Shown here: one piece after another, positions 37,891 through 46,352 of the stretch
Layout of the letters: the number at the start of each line of letters is the position of its first letter
Position numbering within the stretch: position 1 is the first letter of the stretch
From: Roseivivax lentus
GTDB taxonomy: Bacteria; Pseudomonadota; Alphaproteobacteria; Rhodobacterales; Rhodobacteraceae
NCBI RefSeq assembly: GCF_900156805.1
Contig: NZ_FTOQ01000006.1
Location: 62,001 to 126,000 of the forward strand
Direction of reading: 5' to 3'
Length of the DNA stretch: 64,000 nucleotides
Position numbers and translations under genes: made by a program
The notes under the pieces: model-generated
What the model was told of the DNA's origin: nothing
The model's database searches: none
Seen by the model: the letters and a program-made list of their open reading frames with translations, nothing else

Positions 37891-38247
37891 TCAGTTGCGG
37901 CGCTCGCGACGGGTGTCGCGTTCGTCGCGTTTCTGCATCTGGGCCGAGGGGCCCTCTTCGTGGGCGTCGACCTTGATGGTCATCACGCGCATCACGTCGT
38001 CATGCAGGCGCATCAGGCGCTCCATTTCCTGGACCGCGTCGGCGGGCGCGTCGGTCTTCAGGAAGGCGTAATGGCCCTTGCGGTTCTTGTTGATCTTGTA
38101 GGCCATGGTCTTCACGCCCCAATACTCCGACTCGACGAGCGTGCCGCCGTTATCGGTGAGAATGGACGAGAAATGTTCGACGAGGCCCTCGGCCTGGGTG
38201 TTGGACAGGTCCTGGCGCGAGATAAAGACATGCTCGTAAAGCGGCAT
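37891..38247 (-). CDS. rpsF: 30S ribosomal protein S6
   Basis: S6 pairs with S18 on the small subunit. The 118-residue protein begins MPLYEHVFISRQDLSNTQAE after GGAGA; the frame extends upstream to 38523 but only this start fits the family. It has the S6 signature WGVKTMAYKINKNRKGHYAF and a basic, charged tail (MQKRDERDTRRERRN). It is the first gene of rpsF-rpsR-rplI. Confidence 0.96.
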   Translation of the reverse strand: MPLYEHVFISRQDLSNTQAEGLVEHFSSILTDNGGTLVESEYWGVKTMAYKINKNRKGHYAFLKTDAPADAVQEMERLMRLHDDVMRVMTIKVDAHEEGPSAQMQKRDERDTRRERRN

Positions 38248-38579
38248 GTGGTCTCCGTTCATATGTCGGCGCATTTCATAGGACAGGCTGGTGATCCTTC
38301 CGCCCCTGTCCACGAGAGTCTGCGCGGGGTGATACGTCTTGCGAAAGGAGCGCTCCGTATACACGGAATGGCCGGTGGCGCAAGGTCCGCTTCCCGTGCG
38401 GAGGCCGGCGGGACCGGGCAGCGCCGTGGCGCCGTAGCGCGGCGGTGTTTCAGGCGAACGCGGCGGGCCAATTGTGGCGAAGCGGGGGCAGGGTGCCTGC
38501 ACATTTCCCCGTGCGTGCCCCAATCCGGTCCGTTTCAGGCGATTAATTCCATTCCGAGAACAATCGGAGGAATTGTCCC
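38248..38579. promoter_or_regulatory. Divergent intergenic region rpsF / small membrane protein gene
   Basis: 332 bases without a gene. It must hold the rpsF operon promoter and perhaps that of the small gene at 38580. A short palindrome, TCCGT-ATAC-ACGGA (38353-38366), lies near its middle. I cannot assign a -35/-10 pair confidently. Confidence 0.4.
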
Positions 38580-38819
38580 ATGGCCTATGTCAACGATCTG
38601 CACAGCACCGAACCGGCGGAGATGCCGGTGGGCCTGTCGATCCTCGCGCGCCTCTGGTTCGGCGCGCTCGGCCTCGGCTGTCTCGTGGCGGTTCCGGGGA
38701 TCTGGATCGCGGATACCGGGCTCGCCCTGCCGGAGATCGCGCTGGTCAAGCTGGGCCTGTCGGTGTTCCTCGGCGGTGCCGGTCTGGCCGCCCTGGGCTT
38801 TGCCCGCCACGCCCGCTGA
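38580..38819 (+). CDS. Small membrane protein of unknown function
   Basis: 79 residues starting MAYVNDLHSTEPAEMPVGLS with two predicted membrane helices (about residues 24-46 and 52-75). CGGAGGA stands about eight bases before the ATG. I recognise no family. It lies 158 bases ahead of the yceI-type gene on the same strand. Confidence 0.5.
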   Translation: MAYVNDLHSTEPAEMPVGLSILARLWFGALGLGCLVAVPGIWIADTGLALPEIALVKLGLSVFLGGAGLAALGFARHAR

Positions 38820-38977
38820 GGCGCCTTCCGCGCGGGTCCTGCGACGTCTGTGCGCGGAAAAAGACAAGTGTTCATAATTCCACAGGTTGTGTGATTTCTC
38901 ATGGGCTTGGCGTTTGCGCGCCGAGCCGCATCTTCTTCATCACAACAGGCCACATCCGGCCAACAGATGGAGATATC

Positions 38978-39568
38978 ATGAAGACGTTCGCCTTTGCCGC
39001 CGCCCTGACCGCCCTGCCGCTCGCCGCGTTCGCCGCGCCCGAGAAGTGGATCCTCGACCCGAGCCACAGCCAGATCGTGTTCAACTACAACCACCTCGGC
39101 TTCTCGACCACCTACGGGATGTTCTCGGGGTTCGAGGGCGAGATCATGTTCGACGAGGAAGACCCCGCGAACTCCTCCGTCGAGGTCTCCTTCCCGGTGA
39201 TGTCGATGTTCACCGGCTGGGAAGCACGCTTCAACCATTTCATGGCCGATGACTTCTTCGGCGCGGAAGACGGCGACATGGTCACCTTTACCTCGACCGG
39301 TATCGAAGTGACCGGCGAGAACACCGCCGAGATCACCGGCGATCTGTCGATGAACGGCGTGACCAAGGCCGTGACGCTGGACGCGACGCTGAACCAGCAG
39401 ATGGCGCACCCGATGGAGAACAAGCCTTGGGTCGGTTTCGACGCGACCACCACGGTGCTGCGTTCGGACTTCAATGTCGGCGCCTTCGCACCCTACGTCT
39501 CCGACGAGGTGCAGGTGATGATCTCGATCGAGGCCTCCAAGGCCGATGTGGACCAAGCCTCCAACTAA
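38978..39568 (+). CDS. YceI family periplasmic lipid-binding protein
   Basis: 196 residues with a signal peptide (MKTFAFAAALTALPLAAFA, cut near residue 19). The mature protein is a lipocalin-like barrel of the YceI/TT1927b family, with KWILDPSHSQIVFNYNHLGF at its start and FNVGAFAPYVSDEVQVMISI at its end. Such barrels bind isoprenoid lipids such as polyprenyl quinone precursors. It stands 1.4 kb from a second YceI domain fused to cytochrome b561. Its own terminator follows. Confidence 0.92.
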   Translation: MKTFAFAAALTALPLAAFAAPEKWILDPSHSQIVFNYNHLGFSTTYGMFSGFEGEIMFDEEDPANSSVEVSFPVMSMFTGWEARFNHFMADDFFGAEDGDMVTFTSTGIEVTGENTAEITGDLSMNGVTKAVTLDATLNQQMAHPMENKPWVGFDATTTVLRSDFNVGAFAPYVSDEVQVMISIEASKADVDQASN

Positions 39569-39608
39569 GCCGGTCCAATCGCGCATCGCGTGATGGTTCT
39601 GAACAGAG

Positions 39609-39637
39609 CGCCCGCCGGTTCGGTGGGCGTTTTTTTT
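39609..39637 (+). terminator. Rho-independent terminator after the YceI gene
   Basis: CGCCCGCC (39609-39616) pairs with GGTGGGCG (39622-39629, one G-U pair) over GGTTC, then eight T (39630-39637). It lies about 40 bases past the stop. Confidence 0.92.
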
Positions 39638-39776
39638 GCCCGGCAGGCCTTGGGCCGGGCTGTCGCCGCGCCGTGAGGGCCCATTGCCTTGCTGCATGGC
39701 GGCGGGCCGGGCATGCTTTCGACGCGAAGCGCCGACATTGAGCGCCGCGATTTGAACAAGGCATTTGGAGCACGCG

Positions 39777-40160
39777 ATGAATTTCCAGGACGCCGTCACG
39801 ACCTGTTTTTCGAAATATGCCACCTTTCGCGGACGCGCTCGGCGGTCGGAATTCTGGTGGTTCATCCTGTTCGTGACCGTTGCCAACATGGTGTTGAGCA
39901 TGATCGACGGGCTGCTCTTCGGCACCGCGACCGACGGGCAGCCGGTCTCGATCCTGGGGGCGCTTTTCTCGCTGGCGGTGTTTCTGCCCGCCCTCGCGGT
40001 GGGCGTCCGGCGGCTGCACGATATCGGCAAGTCGGGTTGGTGGTATCTGCTCTGCCTCATCCCCGTCATCGGCGCGCTGGTGCTGATCTACTTCTTCGTA
40101 CAGCGCGGCATGGACGGGGTGAACGATTTCGGGCCGGATCCCTTGGCCGCTGACGGCTGA
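39777..40160 (+). CDS. DUF805 inner-membrane protein
   Basis: 127 residues with three or four membrane segments. MNFQDAVTTCFSKYATFRGR followed by RRSEFWWFILF is the DUF805 signature, and RRLHDIGKSGWWYL the second conserved block. The ATG at 39777 follows TTGGAG; a TTG at 39765 is in frame. Function is unknown for the family. It ends just before a terminator. Confidence 0.88.
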   Translation: MNFQDAVTTCFSKYATFRGRARRSEFWWFILFVTVANMVLSMIDGLLFGTATDGQPVSILGALFSLAVFLPALAVGVRRLHDIGKSGWWYLLCLIPVIGALVLIYFFVQRGMDGVNDFGPDPLAADG

Positions 40161-40179
40161 CGGGGGCGCCCGCCACGAA

Positions 40180-40209
40180 AAAACGCCCGCCGGGAGGGGC
40201 GGGCGTTTT
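40180..40209 (+). terminator. Bidirectional terminator between the DUF805 and pseudoazurin genes
   Basis: AAAACGCCCGCC (40180-40191) pairs with GGCGGGCGTTTT (40198-40209) over GGGAGG. T-runs on both strands and its place between two convergent genes suggest use in both directions. Confidence 0.88.
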
Positions 40210-40256
40210 GTTTCGGTCAGGCGGCAACGCTGTGGATGCCTTTGTCCACCTGAGAA

Positions 40257-40703
40257 TTAGCTGCCGAGCGCTTGCGCTTCCTCGACCAGCGCCTCGATCT
40301 TGTCGCCGGAGCGGCCGGGGATGCGTGCCTCGAGCACCGCGTCGGCGTTCGACGTGTCGCCGCCCGCCACGATCAGCGCGGCCATGCCGAGGCCCACATG
40401 CGGCTGGCAGATCACGGCGGTGAGGCCCGCTTCGGTGATCTCGTATTCGACGGCCTCATTGATGCGGCCGCGGAACTCTTCCTGACCTTCGGGGATCGCG
40501 CCGTCGACGGACTGGGCGTTGTGGCCCTTGTCGGTGGGCACGAAGCGGATCACGTCGCCGACCTCGGCTTCGATCAGTTCCTGGCCGAAGACCATGTTGT
40601 TGCCGTCCGCATCGCGGTTCAGCATCTCGATCTCGATGGTCTCGGCGAGGGCCGGGGAGGCGAGGGCGATGGCGGCGGTGGCGGTCATCAGAATGCGTTT
40701 CAT
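40257..40703 (-). CDS. Pseudoazurin (blue copper protein)
   Basis: 148 residues with a signal peptide (MKRILMTATAAIALASPALA, cut near residue 20). The type 1 copper ligands are visible: His in TDKGHNAQSV and the C-x2-H-x4-M group in ICQPHVGLGMAAL. The protein carries electrons in the periplasm, classically to nitrite or nitrous oxide reductase; no such reductase gene is in the window, so the partner is unknown. AAAGGA precedes the ATG. I see no FNR-type site (TTGAN6TCAA) upstream. Confidence 0.9.
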   Translation of the reverse strand: MKRILMTATAAIALASPALAETIEIEMLNRDADGNNMVFGQELIEAEVGDVIRFVPTDKGHNAQSVDGAIPEGQEEFRGRINEAVEYEITEAGLTAVICQPHVGLGMAALIVAGGDTSNADAVLEARIPGRSGDKIEALVEEAQALGS

Positions 40704-40993
40704 GGTACGTCCTTTGGTTGGTTCGTTGCCTTGTTGGTACATAGGTGGCCCCTCAAGACGCGGCTGCCAGAGACGAGACGTCGCGGGAACTTCACGGTAC
40801 CGAGAGCGGAGACGGATTTGCGTGCCGGACCGGGGTTTTGCGGTGGGGCGTGCTACGGATTTGGGGAGGTTGAGCGCGCGGGCCGGGCGGGGAACCGCGC
40901 CTGTGCCTTATGTGGCGTCAGGCGCGGGCGCAGAGGGTAACGGCGCCGGTCCCGCGGGTGCGGTCCCGGCGCGCGCCAATCGCGCGCCCGCGT
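40704..40993. other. Intergenic region before the pseudoazurin gene
   Basis: About 290 bases, largely GC-rich with several short inverted runs of GC (for example around 40945-40985). It presumably contains the pseudoazurin promoter. No gene or defined site is recognised. Confidence 0.35.
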
Positions 40994-42208
40994 TCAGGCG
41001 CCCGCTTCGGCCTGCCGGCGCGCGGTCAGGGTCACCCGCAGGCCCACGGAAAAGCCGAGCTGCCCTTCGTCCTGGATGTTCGTGCCGACGCCGAAGGTGC
41101 GGCGGTCCATGGTCAGGCGGCCATCCATCTCGGCCACGCCATCCTCGGAGATCAGCAGTTGGAAAGGCAGGGTCAGGGGGGCGGTCTCGCCCTTCAGGGT
41201 CAGCGTGCCGCGGGCCTCGTAGCCGTCGGCGACCTTGACGATATCAGCCTCAAAACGGGCGCGGGGATGCTCTTCGGCGGCAAGGAAATCGGGGCCCTTC
41301 GCCTGGCCCGTCACCGATCCCAGCGTCAGCGAGGCGATCGCCACCTCGACGGTGACATCGCCCCAGATGCCGGGCTTGTCCTGTTCCTCGAAGGTGATGT
41401 CGGCGGTCCAGTCGGCGAACTCGCCCGTCACTTCGGAGCCGTTCTGGGTGATCGAGAGGGCGAGCGTGCCGTCCTCCACGACCCAGTCCGAGGCCACCTC
41501 CTCGAGCGCGGCGGTCTCGGTGCCGGTCTCTTCGGGCGCGTACCAGCCCGCGGCGCCCGCGCCGCCCAGAACCACCGCCCAGACCGCGACGGCGGCGAAG
41601 GCGGGCAGAACGTGCCCCTGGCGGACCGGCACGATGCCGGCCTCGGTGCGGCCCGGCAGCATCCGCGCCAGCGTCGCGTCGCGGTCGATGATGTGGTGCT
41701 TGAGCGCGCCCAAGATGTGCGCCGCCAACGCCAGCCAGAGCGTCACGTTGAAGAGGTAATGCAAAGTCGAGAAGACCTCCGCCAGCGCCTCGTCCTCGGA
41801 AATGAAGGGCAGCGACTGGCCCAAGGGCCACCAGATCGGCGCGAAGCCCGTGGTGGCCGAGTGGTAGGCCCAGCCCGACAGCGGGATGAGGATGATCGAG
41901 CCATAAAGCAGCCAATGCGCGACGCCGGCGGCGAAGGTCTCGACCCGCCGTTCGGGATGCAGTGGCACGGGCTTGGGTTGCGCGATGGCCCAGAGCACAC
42001 GCAGGATCGCCGCGAAGAGGATGGTGACGCCCAGCGTCTTGTGGATCGAGAAGGCGGTCTTCTTCAGCGCGATCTCGTCCTCGCCGCCCAGCGGCAGCCA
42101 TTCGGCCCAGAGGCCCAAGGCGATGTTCGCGATCATCCCGAGGGCGATGATCCAGTGAAAGGATTTGGCGACCCAGCCGTAGCGGGTCAGGGTGTTTCCT
42201 GCGGGCAT
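40994..42208 (-). CDS. Cytochrome b561 - YceI fusion protein
   Basis: 404 residues. The N-terminal half is a b561-type di-heme membrane domain with four helices and the expected histidines (VAKSFHWIIALG, FSIHKTLGVT, GVAHWLLYGS, LHYLFNVTLW); an extra helix follows around 220-240. The C-terminal half, after about 250, is a YceI lipid-binding barrel (SDWVVEDGTLALSITQNGSE to VGLRVTLTARR). Both domains are in one frame, a fusion found in other alphaproteobacteria. It should pass electrons at the inner membrane while binding a quinone-like lipid. The chosen start is the ATG at 42208 (MPAGNTLTRYGWVAKSF). Confidence 0.88.
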   Translation of the reverse strand: MPAGNTLTRYGWVAKSFHWIIALGMIANIALGLWAEWLPLGGEDEIALKKTAFSIHKTLGVTILFAAILRVLWAIAQPKPVPLHPERRVETFAAGVAHWLLYGSIILIPLSGWAYHSATTGFAPIWWPLGQSLPFISEDEALAEVFSTLHYLFNVTLWLALAAHILGALKHHIIDRDATLARMLPGRTEAGIVPVRQGHVLPAFAAVAVWAVVLGGAGAAGWYAPEETGTETAALEEVASDWVVEDGTLALSITQNGSEVTGEFADWTADITFEEQDKPGIWGDVTVEVAIASLTLGSVTGQAKGPDFLAAEEHPRARFEADIVKVADGYEARGTLTLKGETAPLTLPFQLLISEDGVAEMDGRLTMDRRTFGVGTNIQDEGQLGFSVGLRVTLTARRQAEAGA

Positions 42209-42413
42209 GTCTTGCGGGTCCTTCGATCCGTGATCTCGAATGTGGTTGGGTTCCAGATAGATGCCGCGCGCGCCGGAGCAATCGCGCAGGACCGCACAGC
42301 GGGTGCGCATCCCGTTGCGTCACCCGGCGCCGCCCGCTACACCCCTCGGACCACGCGCTGCGTCGGACCGGGGCCCGCCAAGAGGTCCGGGGGACAGAAA
42401 TTCGGAGGACCTT

Positions 42414-43346
42414 ATGAGCCGCGCTTTCCTCTTTCCGGGCCAGAGCGCCCAGGCCATCGGCATGGGCCGCGATCTGGCGGAGGCCTATCCCGCCGCCCGC
42501 GCCGTCTTCGACGAGGTCGACGACGCGCTGGGGCAGAAGCTTTCGGCGCTGATCTGGGAGGGCGAGGCGGAGACGCTGACCCTGACCGAGAACGCCCAGC
42601 CCGCGCTGATGGCCACCTCGATGGCGGCGATGCGCGCCCTCGAGGCCGCGGGCATCAAGGTGACCGATGCCGATTACGTCGCGGGCCATTCGCTGGGCGA
42701 ATATTCCGCGCTGGCCGCCGCGGGCGCGCTCAGCCTCGCCGATTGCGCGCGGGCGCTGCGCATCCGGGGCCGCGCCATGCAGGAGGCGGTGCCGGTGGGC
42801 GAGGGCGCGATGGCGGCGATCCTCGGGCTCGATATCGAAGCGGTGCGCGCCATCGCCGCCGAGGCCGCCGAAGACGGCGTCTGCGCCGCGGCCAACGACA
42901 ACGATCCCGCGCAGGTGGTCATCTCGGGGCACAAGGCGGCGGTGGAACGCGCCGCGGCGCTGGCCAAGGACAAGGGCGCCAAGCGCGCGCTGATGCTGCC
43001 GGTCTCGGCGCCCTTCCATTGCAGCCTGATGGCCCCCGCCGCGCGGGTCATGCAAGAGACGCTGGCCGAAATCGACATCAGCGCGCCCGCCGTGCCGGTC
43101 GTGTGCAACGTGCGCGCCGAGGCCGTGAGCGACCCGGACGCCATCCGCGCGCTGCTGGTGGAGCAGGTGACGGGCGTGGTGCGCTGGCGCGAAAGCGTCG
43201 CCTGGATGGCCGCGCAGGGCGTGGACGCCTTCTGGGAAGTGGGCGCGGGCAAGGCGCTTTCGGGCATGGTGAAGCGGATCGCGAAGGAGGCCGGGACGCG
43301 CAACATCGCGACGCCCGCCGATGTCGCGGCGGCGGCCGCCGGCTAG
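42414..43346 (+). CDS. fabD: Malonyl-CoA:ACP transacylase
   Basis: FabD loads malonyl groups onto acyl carrier protein for fatty acid synthesis. The 310-residue protein starts MSRAFLFPGQSAQAIGMGRD after TTCGGAGGA. It has the nucleophile elbow AGHSLGEYSAL (catalytic serine) and the active-site His in VSAPFHCSLM. The frame extends upstream to 42261. It is first of fabD-fabG-acpP and divergent from the b561-YceI gene. Confidence 0.97.
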   Translation: MSRAFLFPGQSAQAIGMGRDLAEAYPAARAVFDEVDDALGQKLSALIWEGEAETLTLTENAQPALMATSMAAMRALEAAGIKVTDADYVAGHSLGEYSALAAAGALSLADCARALRIRGRAMQEAVPVGEGAMAAILGLDIEAVRAIAAEAAEDGVCAAANDNDPAQVVISGHKAAVERAAALAKDKGAKRALMLPVSAPFHCSLMAPAARVMQETLAEIDISAPAVPVVCNVRAEAVSDPDAIRALLVEQVTGVVRWRESVAWMAAQGVDAFWEVGAGKALSGMVKRIAKEAGTRNIATPADVAAAAAG

Positions 43347-43436
43347 GGCCAAAAAGGGCCCGGCAGGGCCCGATGAGGTGCGACGCCTCGCTTAAGGTAC
43401 GGGCGCCCCGCAGGGCGCGGAGACGGGAGAGAGAAA

Positions 43437-44174
43437 ATGTTCGATCTGACGGGAAAATCGGCGCTGATCACCGGCGCCTCGGGCGGCATCGGGGGCGAGA
43501 TCGCCCGCGCGCTGCATGGCGCAGGCGCCCAGGTGGGCCTTTCGGGGACCCGCGAGGCGCCGCTGCAGGAGCTTGCCGGGGAACTCGGCGAGCGCGCCTT
43601 CGTGCTGCCCTGCAACCTTTCGGATGCGGAGGCCGTGGCGGCCCTGCCGAAACAGGCGGCCGAGGCCATGGGCGCGGTCGACATCCTCGTGAACAACGCG
43701 GGCATCACCCGCGACAACATCTTCATGCGGATGTCGGATGACGAGTGGCAATCGGTGCTGGACGTGAACCTCACCGCGACCTTCAAGCTCTGCAAGGGCG
43801 TGATGCGCGGCATGATGAAGGCGCGCTGGGGCCGGATCGTGAACATCTCGTCGATCGTGGGGGCCACCGGCAACCCGGGCCAGGCCAATTACGCCGCCGC
43901 CAAGGCGGGCATGGTCGGCATGTCGAAATCGCTGGCCTACGAGGTCGCGACCCGCAACATCACTGTCAACGCCGTGGCGCCCGGCTTCATCGAGACCGCG
44001 ATGACCGAGAAGCTCACCGACGAGCAGAAAGGCCAGATCATGGGCCAGATTCCCATGGCGCGCATGGGCACGCCCGGGGAGATCGCCGCGGCGGTTCTCT
44101 ATCTCGCGAGCCCCGAGGCGGGTTACGTCACCGGCACCACGCTGCACGTCAACGGCGGCATGGCGATGCTGTAG
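43437..44174 (+). CDS. fabG: 3-oxoacyl-[ACP] reductase
   Basis: FabG reduces 3-oxoacyl-ACP with NADPH. The 245-residue SDR protein shows the cofactor motif TGASGGIGGEIA (about residues 13-24), NNAG at the fold core and the catalytic YAAAKAG. GGGAGAGAG precedes the ATG. It follows fabD by 90 bases, and the intervening sequence includes a GC hairpin that may modulate read-through. Confidence 0.97.
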   Translation: MFDLTGKSALITGASGGIGGEIARALHGAGAQVGLSGTREAPLQELAGELGERAFVLPCNLSDAEAVAALPKQAAEAMGAVDILVNNAGITRDNIFMRMSDDEWQSVLDVNLTATFKLCKGVMRGMMKARWGRIVNISSIVGATGNPGQANYAAAKAGMVGMSKSLAYEVATRNITVNAVAPGFIETAMTEKLTDEQKGQIMGQIPMARMGTPGEIAAAVLYLASPEAGYVTGTTLHVNGGMAML

Positions 44175-44205
44175 GATACGGGTTGACGGCAGGGGCGGAA
44201 AGCGT

Positions 44206-44233
44206 TTGCCTCTGCACACCGCTGTGGTAAGAG
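44206..44233 (+). promoter_or_regulatory. Possible acpP promoter
   Basis: TTGCCT (44206-44211) and TAAGAG (44228-44233) with a 16-base spacer lie about 145 bases before acpP, within the gap after fabG. AcpP is needed in large excess, so a separate promoter is expected. The match is moderate. Confidence 0.3.
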
Positions 44234-44375
44234 CGCAGCCAGTTTTGGAACCGGGACACATATCCGGGCCTGACACCCTTCACCCCCGGGGCGATCCGGG
44301 GACATCGCATCTTCGGGGACATCTCCGGAGGCGCATATTGGGCCAAGTCGCCCGGACAACGATGAGGAAGTGACA

Positions 44376-44609
44376 ATGAGCGACATCGAAGATCGCGTGC
44401 GCAAGATTGTGGTCGAGCATCTTGGCGTGGAAGAGGACAAAGTGGTCGAGAACGCCTCGTTCATCGACGACCTCGGTGCGGACAGCCTCGACACGGTCGA
44501 ACTGGTCATGGCGTTCGAGGAAGAGTTCGGGATCGAGATCCCCGACGACGCCGCCGAGACCATCCAGACCTTCGGCGATGCGGTGAAGTTCATCAAGGAA
44601 GCCGCGTAA
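44376..44609 (+). CDS. acpP: Acyl carrier protein
   Basis: 77 residues, very acidic, starting [20 protein letters not shown]. The phosphopantetheine attachment serine is in [13 protein letters not shown] (Ser37 in family numbering). The ATG at 44376 has GAGGAAG at the right spacing; a GTG at 44370 is in frame but would bury that site. It follows fabG by 200 bases and ends before a strong terminator. Confidence 0.98.
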   Translation: MSDIEDRVRKIVVEHLGVEEDKVVENASFIDDLGADSLDTVELVMAFEEEFGIEIPDDAAETIQTFGDAVKFIKEAA

Positions 44610-44634
44610 GCGCCCTTGAAAGTTCGTATTTTCG

Positions 44635-44664
44635 AAAACGGCGTCCTTCGGGGTGCCGTTTTTC
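44635..44664 (+). terminator. Rho-independent terminator after acpP
   Basis: AAAACGGCGTCC (44635-44646) pairs with GGGTGCCGTTTT (44651-44662, two G-U pairs) over a UUCG tetraloop, then more T. It lies 25 bases past acpP. Confidence 0.9.
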
Positions 44665-44766
44665 TTTTGCGGCGGGATTCACCCGCCCGGCGCGCTCGGC
44701 TCGGCGATTCCCGGGCCTGCGCATGGGGATGGTAAAGGTGCGGGGCAGGGCGCGCAGTCGGCGCGG

Positions 44767-45210
44767 CTAGAGCGTCTTGCGATAGAAGACGCGGTGATAG
44801 CCGTCGACCTCGGCGCGATGCGTCTCGACAAAGCCCATCGCGGTATAGAGGCGCTGATTTCGGGTCATCGCGACATTGGTGCAGAGCCGCAGATCGCGGC
44901 TGCCCATCTCGCGCGCCCAATCCTCGATGGCCGCGATCAGGCGCTTGCCGAGCCCGCCGGCCTGCGCATCGGGGCGCACGGCGATGGTGTCGATCCAGAC
45001 CGATCCGCTCTCGATCCGGGTGGTGCAGAAGCCTGCCGGGCCGCGCGCATCCTCGACCATGTAGCCGCCGCCTCGGCGGATCGCGGCGCCGTAATCCGCG
45101 TCCATCGGGGCCGGGCGGCGGCCGATCACCTCAACATAAGGCGCGAAGGCCGCCTCGGCGAGCTGCGACAGCGTTGCAGCATCGGCTCGGCGGAGGGCGC
45201 GCAGGTGCAT
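44767..45210 (-). CDS. GNAT family N-acetyltransferase
   Basis: 147 residues starting MHLRALRRADAATLSQLAEA. The acetyl-CoA-binding motif A appears as IDTIAVRPDAQAGGLGKRLI (about residues 73-92), and LYTAMGFVETHRAEVDGYHR is the C-terminal motif. The acceptor is unknown. It lies four bases downstream of the YihY gene, so the two are probably co-transcribed. Confidence 0.88.
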   Translation of the reverse strand: MHLRALRRADAATLSQLAEAAFAPYVEVIGRRPAPMDADYGAAIRRGGGYMVEDARGPAGFCTTRIESGSVWIDTIAVRPDAQAGGLGKRLIAAIEDWAREMGSRDLRLCTNVAMTRNQRLYTAMGFVETHRAEVDGYHRVFYRKTL

Positions 45211-45214
45211 GGCC

Positions 45215-46204
45215 CTAGTCGCCGGTCATCTGGGACAGGGAGCCCACCCGACCGGGCATCGCGTCGGCCTTGGCCGCGCCGCGCTCGCCCATGCGGCGCT
45301 CGCGCTTCCCGGCGGTCGAATCGCGGCCCGTCTGGTATTCCATCTCGGCATTCACCTCGGCGCCGAGCAGGATGATGAAGGCCGAGAGCCACATCCAGGT
45401 CAGCAGGATGATGACACCGCCGAGCGCGCCGTAGGTCTCGTTGTAGCTCGCGAAGTTTTTGGCGTAGATCGAGAAGCCGGTCGTGCCGACCATCCACAGA
45501 AGCGTCGCCAGAACCGCCCCGGGCACCACCCAGCGCCATTTCGGCGGCCGGCGCGACGGCGCGTAGCGGTAGAGGAAGGACAGCCCGCCCACCGACATCA
45601 GTGCCAGCAGAACGAATTGCGCGGCCAGCACCAGCGTCTCGACCGCGTAGGACACGCCCAGAAAGGCCAGCGCCGCAGGTGTGCCGATCATCATCGCCAG
45701 CGACACGAGCACCCCGAAGATCAGCACCGAGGTCAGCACGTAGGCGGTGAAGTTGAGCTTGAAGAAGCCCCGCCGCTCGCGTTCGCCATAGGCCACGTTG
45801 ATCCCGGCCATCAGCGTCTTGACCCCGCGCGTCGCCCCATAGACCGCAAGCAGAAGCGACAGCATGGACAGCAGACCCGTGGCGCTGTCGGAGCCGCCGG
45901 TGACCTGGATCACCTGGTCCTGCAGGATGTTGGCGGCATTTTCGGGCAGCAGCATCGCCAGTTCGTCGAGCTCGTCCGCCACGTCCTGCGGATCCAGCGC
46001 GTAGCCCGCCACCGAAATGAGCGCGGTGACCGCGGGAAAGATCGCCAGCAGGCCGAAAAAGGCCACGCCCGCGGCGATCACCAGGACATTGTCCTCGATC
46101 GTGTCGGTGTAGACCCGCCGAAGGATCTGGAACCAGGCGCGCAGCGGCAGCTCTCTCGGGCGGGTGGCGTTGGCGCCGGGCGCGACATGGGGCTTGGAAT
46201 ACAT
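45215..46204 (-). CDS. YihY/BrkB family inner-membrane protein
   Basis: 329 residues from the ATG at 46204 (MYSKPHVAPGANATRPRELP); in-frame alternatives exist at 46252 (ATG) and 46279 (TTG). Six membrane helices carry family features such as DNVLVIAAGVAFFGLLAIFP and TWMWLSAFIILLGAEVNAEM. Despite the old name ribonuclease BN and the BrkB virulence link, the role is not established. The C-terminus is charged and cytoplasmic. It is likely co-transcribed with the GNAT gene. Confidence 0.85.
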   Translation of the reverse strand: MYSKPHVAPGANATRPRELPLRAWFQILRRVYTDTIEDNVLVIAAGVAFFGLLAIFPAVTALISVAGYALDPQDVADELDELAMLLPENAANILQDQVIQVTGGSDSATGLLSMLSLLLAVYGATRGVKTLMAGINVAYGERERRGFFKLNFTAYVLTSVLIFGVLVSLAMMIGTPAALAFLGVSYAVETLVLAAQFVLLALMSVGGLSFLYRYAPSRRPPKWRWVVPGAVLATLLWMVGTTGFSIYAKNFASYNETYGALGGVIILLTWMWLSAFIILLGAEVNAEMEYQTGRDSTAGKRERRMGERGAAKADAMPGRVGSLSQMTGD

Positions 46205-46295
46205 CTGCGGTGTCTTCGCTCGTTCGTTTGGTCTGTCTAGGCGCCAAGACATAGCATTCGAAAGCCCCGACACCACCAAAGCCTGCCGAGATCAC

Positions 46296-46324
46296 AAAAA
46301 ACCCCGGCATCGGGGATGCCGGGG
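46296..46324 (-). terminator. Rho-independent terminator after the iron-type binding protein gene
   Basis: CCCCGGCATC (46302-46311) pairs with GATGCCGGGG (46315-46324) over GGG; on the minus strand it runs into six T. It lies 28 bases past the stop of the gene at 46353. Confidence 0.88.
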
Positions 46325-46352
46325 CAGTGGTCGACAAGCGCGGAGGGAACCG

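Noticed and set aside
40704-40800. FNR/NNR-type site before pseudoazurin
   Set aside because: No TTGAN6TCAA or TTGATN4ATCAA pattern is visible upstream.
40910-43741. A 943-residue plus-strand open frame
   Set aside because: It overlaps b561-YceI antisense and fabD/fabG out of frame; the translation is Arg/Gly-rich noise.
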